Assembly (NCBI RefSeq): GCF_027744825.2
Contig: NC_071340.1
Span: forward strand, 12,288,001 to 12,352,000
DNA from: Synchiropus splendidus
Lineage: Eukaryota > Chordata > Actinopteri > Syngnathiformes > Callionymidae
Length of the DNA: 64,000 nt
Direction of reading: 5' to 3'
Below are positions 35,712 to 64,000 of this stretch, piece by piece. The notes beneath the pieces are model-generated. The model ran no database searches, was not told where the DNA came from, and was given only the letters and a program-made list of their open reading frames with translations. Made by a program: the position numbers and the translations under genes. Every line of letters begins with the position of its first letter. Positions within the stretch are counted from its first letter, which is position 1.

Positions 35712-37008
35712 TCAGATTCGGAGTTTCTTAAATTTGCTTCAACGAACCAAGGCGGATTGATCCGGTCAGCGTGGCTCTCTGCCGTGTTCCTCTGTGACAT
35801 AACTTAAAAGTATATTAAACAGGATTCTACACACTTTCCGGGAGGTGAGACTTGGGGAAAACGACATGAACTGAAATGGATTTTGAAATTCCTGAGGACA
35901 AATTGATGTCATCTGAACTCACTGGCACATCTTGAGCGGCACCACATGACCAGATTTGGACAGGATTCACTCCCGTCTTGTGATTTACTCCCATGTGGTG
36001 TTACAAGGCAGAACCATAAAACTGGTTGCCTTTGACATTAACAACATTCCCATACATAAATTAACCTTCAGATCTGGGGTGGGGAAATTCAGTGTCCTCA
36101 CAGCCTCGATTTAAATACATTTTATTTTCAATTTTGATTGTAAAGACTGGAAGATTTTTATTTATTTATTTAAGGTAATTCTTTACTATCTCTAATGTAG
36201 ATTAATTTAACATATCAATATATAACAATTCTTCACGAGGAAGGACAACCGACACATAAAATAGAGGAAAACATGCTCATTAGTTTTTTTTTATTTATTT
36301 TTCAACTAATGTATGATGAAAAAACAACATATTTTTTGGCAGTTTTACTGTGACCTCATGAGGGCCGCATAAATGAAGGCAAAGCGTCCTGTAGCCAAAC
36401 TTTGCCCACCTCAGTTTTCAGTTTGAGTACAAGACATTACTTTATTTGTCTGTCGTTCGCAACATTATAACGAATACTTATCATTGTGGTATATTATAAT
36501 AATATTTTTACAAATATGTTTGTACTATTTCTCCGCAATGTGAAATAATTGAACTTGACAGATATTTCTGAAGTATTTCTGGCATCTGTGCTCTATTTTA
36601 AGTGACTATAAGTGTGTGAATTGTAATTGATCATAATGCTAGGGTCATGTTCTGTCATGCTTCAGTGCCATTCTATGACCTAAAATATGGAGCATTAAAA
36701 GGCACATTTCTCCTCCAGTTCTGTGCCACATGCACCACTGACCTGCACATGACCTCCTCCTGGTCGCTGGAGGTCTCACAATCCTTTTGGACATCTCTCA
36801 GCTCCGTGAAGCCACTAATGAACTCCTCCAAGGTCACCGTGCCGTCTTTATCCACGTCCAGCCGGTTGAAGAGGCCCTCAGCCTCCCTGCTGTCCACATT
36901 GAGCTCCTGGCAGATGATGAAGAACTCATCTTTTTCAATTCGCCCAGAGTTATCGGTGTCATAGGCATGAAAAAGTGAGCTCAGCTGGTCTCGCTCCTCT
37001 TCACTCAT
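21545..37008 (-). CDS. rasef: RAS and EF-hand domain containing protein (Rab45-type GTPase), complete
   Basis: Eighteen exons on the minus strand: 36743-37008, 35047-35376, 29716-29862, 28705-28795, 26994-27089, 26568-26645, 26384-26499, 25836-25904, 25695-25761, 25234-25313, 23966-24245, 23652-23837, 23447-23627, 23289-23370, 23106-23220, 22063-22170, 21900-21976, 21545-21647. All have AG/GT borders and matching phases. The full join gives 823 aa; starting at the ATG in the second exon (35351) gives 726 aa, near the 740 aa of human RASEF. Order: EF-hands, coiled coil, Ser/acid-rich linker, Rab GTPase from about residue 628, Cys-Cys tail. RASEF proteins are self-associating, perinuclear, atypical Rabs (family knowledge). 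The orthology rests on landmarks such as [15 protein letters not shown] and [15 protein letters not shown], which match the human protein closely from memory. Confidence 0.93.
22576..22741. mobile_element. Foldback MITE-like element in a rasef intron
   Basis: The left arm ACGGAGCCCTGGAAGAGACA continues into TGCATGACTTTATTTCATTTTTTTT. The right arm on the other strand begins ACGGGAGCCTGGAAGAGACA and ends TGCATGACTTCATTTTTTTT, so the whole 165-bp segment is a near-palindrome with an AT-rich centre. Terminal inverted arms with no coding potential indicate a non-autonomous DNA element. The superfamily is not assigned because target duplications are unclear. Confidence 0.65.
23652..24245 (-). CDS. 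rasef: rasef central linker exons
   Basis: Two exons (23966-24245 and 23652-23837) encode 155 residues of Ser/Asp/Glu-rich, probably disordered linker. Motifs shared with human RASEF are [29 protein letters not shown] and SVLDWKP. The remainder (a Pro/Ala stretch) is poorly conserved. Reading phase runs through both borders (phase 2 in, phase 0 out). Confidence 0.88.
25234..29862 (-). CDS. rasef: rasef coiled-coil exons
   Basis: Eight exons between 29862 and 25234 encode about 220 residues rich in Glu, Lys, Gln and Leu with heptad-like spacing, from [18 protein letters not shown] through [16 protein letters not shown] and ending near [17 protein letters not shown]. In RASEF this region drives self-association (family knowledge). 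All exon lengths agree with the joined frame. The last exon (25234-25313) begins the Ser/Asn-rich linker, with STPNTLMD across its 3' border. Confidence 0.9.
29863..35046. other. Large rasef intron
   Basis: Non-coding sequence between the EF-hand and first coiled-coil exons. It holds the inverted repeat copy at 34347-34610 and an AT-rich stretch at 34630-34780. No other exon fitting RASEF was needed or seen. Confidence 0.6.
34347..34610. repeat. Inverted copy of 9966-10232
   Basis: The reverse complement matches the interior of the hAT-like element over about 265 bp at roughly 90 percent by eye. Shared runs include GTAGAACCTGCTCGTG and AAGAAATATTTGAAATAATG. The terminal GGGCGA ends are absent, so this is an internal fragment or a separate repeat that also inserted into the other element. 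Confidence 0.8.
35047..35376 (-). CDS. rasef: rasef EF-hand-pair exon orthologous to human exon 1
   Basis: The exon carries EF loops [12 protein letters not shown] and [12 protein letters not shown], followed by a linker ending GEQAKFIP that matches the end of human RASEF exon 1. The donor is CCCCAG|GTGAGA (phase 2). An ATG at 35349-35351 aligns with the start of the other EF exon, so this may itself be a first exon; the CpG-rich sequence at 35400-35560 could be its promoter. An acceptor CTCCCCCCAG ends at 35377, giving a 330-bp phase 2-2 exon that keeps frame with 36743-37008. Both uses are possible. Confidence 0.85.
35652..35711. repeat. (ATA)n microsatellite
   Basis: About 19 ATA/TAA units in the intron between the two rasef EF-hand exons. 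Confidence 0.97.
36074..36415. mobile_element. Possible short hAT-like element between rasef EF exons
   Basis: The left edge reads GGGGTGGGGAAATTCAGTG. The right edge, on the other strand, reads CTGAGGTGGGCAAAGTTTGG and continues into GCGGCCCTCATGAGGTCAC, the style of degenerate hAT ends that carry GTGGGCAAA. The interior is AT-rich with no reading frame. No clear 8-bp target duplication was found. Confidence 0.4.
36743..37008 (-). CDS. rasef: rasef upstream EF-hand-pair exon (first or alternative first exon)
   Basis: ATG at 37006-37008 opens 88 codons and the exon ends in phase 2 at TGCAG|GTCAGT. Two canonical 12-residue EF loops are present: [12 protein letters not shown] (residues 17-28) and [12 protein letters not shown] (51-62). 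It is clearly homologous to the exon at 35047-35376, and their Met codons align. It lacks the AW..F.AR.G..AKFIP linker that joins the EF-hands to the coiled coil in human RASEF, so it looks like a duplicated, shortened copy. It can splice in frame either to 35376 (four EF-hands) or directly to 29862, because both acceptors are phase 2. A separate short gene is less likely given the donor site. Confidence 0.8.
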
Positions 37009-37035
37009 GGTCCTGGATGTTCTTTGAAGAAGCCA

Positions 37036-37041
37036 CTACAT
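37036..37041 (-). promoter_or_regulatory. rasef: Start-stop minimal upstream ORF (ATGTAG)
   Basis: In the putative 5' leader, 28 nt before the ATG at 37008, an ATG is followed at once by TAG. Start-stop elements of this kind can stall initiating ribosomes and reduce downstream translation (established for other genes). Whether this leader is transcribed is inferred from the TATA box upstream. Confidence 0.4.
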
Positions 37042-37094
37042 TGCTGCCTCTCTGAAGTGAAGTGTCAGGTTGGTTTCTCACATCCTCCACTTGT

Positions 37095-37101
37095 TTTTAT
37101 A
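37095..37101 (-). promoter_or_regulatory. rasef: TATA box for the upstream rasef first exon
   Basis: TATAAAA on the minus strand (context GGCTATAAAAACA) lies about 87 bp before the ATG at 37008. A start site about 30 bp downstream (near 37065) would leave a leader of about 60 nt with no intron. This supports 36743-37008 as a true first exon with its own promoter. Confidence 0.55.
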
Positions 37102-37109
37102 GCCTCGCT

Positions 37110-38407
37110 CTTCATCCCCCTCACGTGGAAACCGTTCACAGAGACACAGTTTGTAACAACCTCTAGAGCCCCTGCAGGGAAACCAAAGAGAGGAGAATGA
37201 CAGTGTGAACATTTTTCCAAGAATGGAACACTGGATCTTTGTTATTCGAAATAGATGTGACCCTAGTCGCACCACAGACACCTTCACTGGGTTTGGGGAA
37301 CCACACAGAGACGCGGCACTATACATGACAGTGCAGGACCACTCCCCAGTCTGTCCTCACCCAAGGGTGGGGCCACGTTATATTCTGGGACAGTTGAGAG
37401 AGTAAAGGCATAAGAGAGAAAAATGAATAAAATTTGTTACGTAAATAAATACTGCAAAAAATAAAGACATAACTGGGAAAACTCAATCGTAATTCCAGTT
37501 TTATTATGTTATCTATACAATTTAAGAATGGCATGAAAACAATTGCAATAAAATCAAAATAATATCCAAAAAATAATTAAGCAGAATTTTATGAGGGGAT
37601 ACAGGACACATGTTAAAAGTATCTGATAGTAGTTAAACAATGTAGTGTAAAATGAACAAAGAAAATGAACTCAAAAAGTAATTAAATCCAGTAAAATAAT
37701 GTTGAATAAACTAAAGAAGTGTAAAGAATTGGCACTGACCTGATGAGGGACTGGTAAATATCTGATATATAGCGAGTATATTTTCTTAGAGAATGATGAT
37801 ATCTTGGCTATCAATGGATATCTGGGTTCTTACGTGAATTTCACTGGAACAGTCCAACTGTCACACACACAGAATGACCCTGGATTGGACTTGGGGCAGT
37901 TGTCACAGTGAGATTGTGTTCCTTGATTCATGTTCATTCACTTCTGCACTAAGAACATCTTTCCCCTCTGAAGATGCCTGTGGGATGTGGTTAAGTGGAC
38001 CTGAATGGACCCATATCCCCCCACCACTGCCAGATTATGGTCTGCTTCAGGAGGGAAAAGCTGTCCCATCTCCAGTTCTGACCGTATCAGATCATATACA
38101 CAAGATTTTCAAAGGAGAAAATGATGGCCTAATGTGTGGATTGAAGGATGATCAATACATTCCTGCAAGTGGTCAGTTACTTGTGAAGGTGCTGTCTGTC
38201 TGTCTGTCTGTTTGTGTTACTGCAACATGAAAGGAGAAGTTGTGAATAAATTGTAATAAAACAGTCGTGAAATATTGACAACAAAACAAGGAGTCGGTGG
38301 TGACATTTTGGTGTTTTGGATTCCCTGAAATCTTTTGGAGGATTTGTCAGGAAGAGCTACAGCAATGTGCTGCCTTCAGGTAAAAAAAAGGGGGTTCAGC
38401 CCCGCAA
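37110..38407. other. Intergenic spacer between rasef and frmd3
   Basis: AT-rich non-coding DNA upstream of the rasef promoter. The frames at 37205-37405 and 37874-38230 show no recognisable protein. A short TGTC repeat lies near 38194-38210. Confidence 0.5.
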
Positions 38408-38408
38408 C

Positions 38409-38439
<31 letters not shown>

Positions 38440-38461
38440 CAAAACAAAACAAAACAAAAAA
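38408..38461. repeat. (AAAAC)n pentanucleotide repeat
   Basis: About ten AAAAC units. The Lys/Thr/Asn-Gln frame across it is an artefact. Confidence 0.95.
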
Positions 38462-38626
38462 ATCTCTGAGGTTCGCTGTGGTCCTGACTTCAACGGCACA
38501 TATTTATGTTACACAAGTGTTTGAGATTTTGCTTGGGATGCACTGGAGAACTGTGTAAAGTTTTAATTTTAAAGTTGGAAATGTATACAGAATAATGTTG
38601 GAAACGTCAGCAAAAAAAAAAAAAAA

Positions 38627-38732
<106 letters not shown>

Positions 38733-39163
38733 ATGGGCCAAAAATGCAATTTGGAACTTGAAACAAAAACCACCCAAATGTTTTTGAAGTTACTTGATGT
38801 ATCGGAGACAGGAATGTAGCTAAGCAAGTAATAATAACAATAGAATAAATACTAATAGAGAAGCTGCAGTATGTACCGGTGGTTCAACTACGTGTAGGTC
38901 AGGTCTTCCCTGCGCGTGAGGCGCGTCAGCAGCGCCCCGACGGAATACAGGGAGAACAAAGACTGCAGTTCTCAGTTAAGACCAGGTGATGGCGACAAAG
39001 CACTTGTGGAAAGTCCGTTTGTTTATCCACTGCATTATTTTGCATAACTCAAATGGGAAACACGCCGGACAATATTCACAGCAATATCCACGGCAATATT
39101 TTTTTTAATGTAATGTGTGTAATAATTGTCCAACACAAGCCATGGCAGTATTCATCAGGGAGC

Positions 39164-39169
39164 TTTATT
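39164..39169 (-). other. frmd3: Candidate distal poly(A) signal of frmd3
   Basis: AATAAA on the minus strand in the context CACAATAAAGC. Using it would give frmd3 a 3' UTR of about 2.6 kb (41779 to about 39150). Confidence 0.4.
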
Positions 39170-41344
39170 GTGGCAGTAATAACATAAAAAAAACACAATT
39201 CTTCAGGTAACATACAAACGTTTAAAAATGTTCACTTCACAAAGTTCATAAGGCTTGGTTGTCCCGGTCAAGAGGGCACAGCTTCTCTTTTTTTTGTGTA
39301 CGATGAAACCTCCCAGAGTAGCTCATTTAAAGAAACTAATGAGGAACTAACACGACAACAACAGAGCAAAATCAGCCAAACAAAACGACAAAGTGACCGT
39401 GCAAGACGCAACACTGAGAGGATCACAACCGGCCGCACATTTTCACTCCCCATGACCTGAGCTCAGGCATCGACTCTATAGTTAGACCGTTTCCATACAT
39501 AATCATGATGAACATTTGAAAAATATATTTGAGTAAATACCTGGCTCTTGTCATTTGAAAAGAAAATGTGTGGCGCGAGCATATTTTGTTTATTAAAACT
39601 GAAAACAAGTGCAAAATAAACATCACTTTTCAGTGCTACAAAATGAAAAGCTACTTCCACACTGCTGAAATGAGTTCAATGGAAGTGTCGCAACATTGCA
39701 GGGGTAAAGCCTCTAACGTGCTCTTTTAGGGATGCAATCCAATTCACCTAAGAACAGAGAAGGGGGTGGGGGGAGAAACACCTCCTCAGGATTTTTCATT
39801 TACAACTTCTTTCACCCTCAAATGCTCCTGGGAGAAACATGCAGCGAGAGGATGGGCAAGGCTCTACTGACCGACACACTATGGTGGAGCCACAAGCTTA
39901 TTTACAGACAAGGACGTGTCGTTTCACGTCCGGTTAGTCGATAGAAATAAAGGATCAAGCGACAAACTGTACATGGATGAAGAGCTGGGAGAGGCAGCAT
40001 GCAGGAGGGCAACAGTTCGACGGCTGCGTTGTCACATCCCCCTTGTATTGGTAGAGAATGCCCTGGAGGACGCAGAGCGTGTGGTCAGTGCATACAGGTC
40101 GCCTCCACCTGTGACAGTGAAGCGGTTCACGTCAAAGCGCTGACATTGCTCCTGAACAAGTGCGTAGGAAAATAAATGCTTTGATCCAAATGTGTGCATA
40201 TCGTTTGTCAGTGTGAAACCAGCTGATATATTGCATGCATATTCATAAGAGGCAGTTACTCTGTTTATAATGAGATGGCTAAATGCAGAGGTATTGGAAC
40301 ACACTTTTGTTGCTACGATTCGACCACAGAATAAATGCGTGATTAAATATGGAAAGATGATGCTTTTCATCTGTCATATGATTTGAACATGAGCGTCTGA
40401 TGCCCTTTCCTGAGTAGGTGAACAATTGTTGACTGGGAAAACGACTTATCTTCGATTTAATCGTGGAGAGGATACATTTTTGAAAGCTCTTTTTTTCAAT
40501 AAAACATATAATTTTGATTTTCCTTCTTGCCGTGGCCCGACACCTGCTGGTTCAACTTTCAACTGTGCTTACTTTACTTTTAATATGAGATACTGACGCT
40601 GTCACTCAGCGCTGTTTACCGTCCTCCATCAACTTCATTTCCAACATCAGGAGTTGAATTGCACTCACACCAGTTAGTCTCATCACAGTGAAGTTATTTC
40701 AAGTTACACATATGGTTTCCATGCTAACTGTGATCGGAATATGGATTTTGGAGTTTGTGACGGCTTTCAGCATCTAAGTCGTTGGTCACCAACAATCCAA
40801 ACACGAGACAAGTCATAGTTGCTACCTCAACACAGAGCTGAACACCACACAGGAAGTTGCTCCAAATCTAACTGACAACAAAGGCTCAGCGAGGTCTACA
40901 ACAACAGACACCAGATGACATGAAACAGCTAAATGAACATCACTAATTTCTACTTGGCAACTCTCTTTACAATATTAAAATAAAATAAAATAAAACAGAC
41001 ACTAAAATGGAATTCGACGCTGACCTTTCCTTTCTTTTACCGTCTAACAGCCTCTTCTCCAAGCACATTGAAAAACGCACAATTTGTGACTTAAAAACAG
41101 AGGACGTTCAGCACAGCAAAAAAAAACAAAACTTCAGGATGATTTTTTTTTTCCAGACGTTTCCTGATTCTGAAATGACATCATGTAATCTCAACAGCTG
41201 TAATCTGTGTAAACGGTTTGTGCTATAGCCTCTGTGGGGGAAAAAAACCCAGGATGCTACCGAGCCGACAAACGCTGCTGGTAGTGAGATAAATCTTGAA
41301 ATTTCTCCAACGCCCCTTTAAAATTCAATATATAGATATCTTTT

Positions 41345-41350
41345 TTTATT
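41345..41350 (-). other. frmd3: Candidate proximal poly(A) signal of frmd3
   Basis: AATAAA on the minus strand, about 430 bp past the frmd3 stop. Which of this and 39164-39169 is used cannot be decided from sequence. Confidence 0.35.
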
Positions 41351-41779
41351 CTTTTGTAAACACTTGAAAATAAGCTCAGAGTGAGTCGTCCTCACTGAAA
41401 AATTCCTGAATCAGATACAAATGTACAAAACCTTAAAAACAACTTTGAAGAGTCATTTCAATAGTCCTCTGTGTCACTTTACCAGTGTATTAATAACGTG
41501 CGTGTGACTTCACTCTTGAAGCTTTCTCTCTGGCCCCGCCCACTCCTTCATGACTGACACGTTACCAGGCAAAACTTGGGCGGTGACCTGTCAGCATCAG
41601 GAGCCTAAAACCACGTTCAATCTTTTTTTTTTTTTCATAACTTACATGACCTTTGATTCTCTTCTCCGTGCTAGCCCTCAGCCAAATGTCTCCTCACATG
41701 TGATCTGAAGAAACCATAACTTTTTTAGGGAAATTTCACATGTCAGGAGTCATTCAGGCAACTGGTCTCACTCTGAAGT

Positions 41780-63610
<21,831 letters not shown>

Positions 63611-64000
63611 CTGAGAGGAAGACACAGGAGGTTAGTCGCATCACACAAAGGTCCCTAAGTGCTAAGTGATTTAATACTTATGCAACAATATGACATTATT
63701 TCTTAACATCAAGGCAAAACATTTTAAAACAGAGACTGACAGCATCTCTCAGTCAAAACAGTAAACAACTCCACGACTAGTGCTTCAAGCTGACCTCACA
63801 TTTCACACCTGCTTCCAGTGCTGGAACAATAAACTCTGATATGTTGGGCTCATTTTTATTTTCACCGGAGCCATCTGAGCCGGGATGGAGACAAAGTGCC
63901 TGGTCCCATCTGTGTGAGAGCATTCTTGTTATCCTTAGTCACCTGACCTGATGATGTCCTTTGTCAGCTGCTTTCTGACGCATGAAACTAGTTCACAGAG
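63611..64000. other. frmd3 intron at the right edge
   Basis: No further FERM exon is visible upstream of 63610. The exons for the N-terminal part of the FERM domain must lie beyond the window. Confidence 0.6.

Noticed and set aside
36647..36978. Plus-strand frames
   Set aside because: Antisense of the second rasef EF-hand exon.
39916..40143. 75-codon plus-strand frame
   Set aside because: Lies in the probable frmd3 3' UTR on the opposite strand, with no recognisable protein.

Overview
The window is nuclear DNA from a ray-finned (teleost-type) fish, inferred from short-exon vertebrate genes with GT/AG introns, abundant CA/TG and TA microsatellites and old hAT-like and non-LTR repeat debris. 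There is no bacterial or organellar signature. Two multi-exon genes were assembled exon by exon on the minus strand; every exon length fits its reading phases.

frmd3 (FERM domain containing 3) enters from the right edge. Its coding exons run from 63610 down to a stop at 41780, so its first exons lie beyond 64000. It encodes most of the FERM domain, the FERM-adjacent region, a variable acidic tail, one membrane segment and a conserved C-terminus. A 378-bp phase 1-1 exon candidate (45062-45439) sits where the human protein, as I recall it, has no matching sequence.

rasef (RAS and EF-hand domain containing, an atypical Rab) follows in the same orientation, 37008 down to 21545, complete within the window. 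It has EF-hands, a coiled coil, a linker and a C-terminal Rab GTPase ending in a Cys-Cys motif. There are two homologous EF-hand-pair exons (36743-37008 and 35047-35376). They could be joined, giving four EF-hands and 823 aa, or used as alternative first exons. Only the second carries the linker seen in human RASEF. RASEF and FRMD3 are also neighbours on human 9q21, so the block is conserved synteny.

The left third (about 300-20290) is gene-poor: microsatellites, a 1.06-kb hAT-like element with repeat copies elsewhere in the window, a LINE 3' end, an odd segment open in several frames, and TAATTA-rich stretches that resemble conserved enhancers. At the left edge is a possible tail of a plus-strand gene with a poly(A) signal. 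The two genes do not act in one pathway: frmd3 is a membrane-cytoskeleton scaffold and rasef a Ca2+-linked Rab-type GTPase. No new multi-gene system was found. The most unusual points are the two candidate exon-level innovations in rasef and frmd3.
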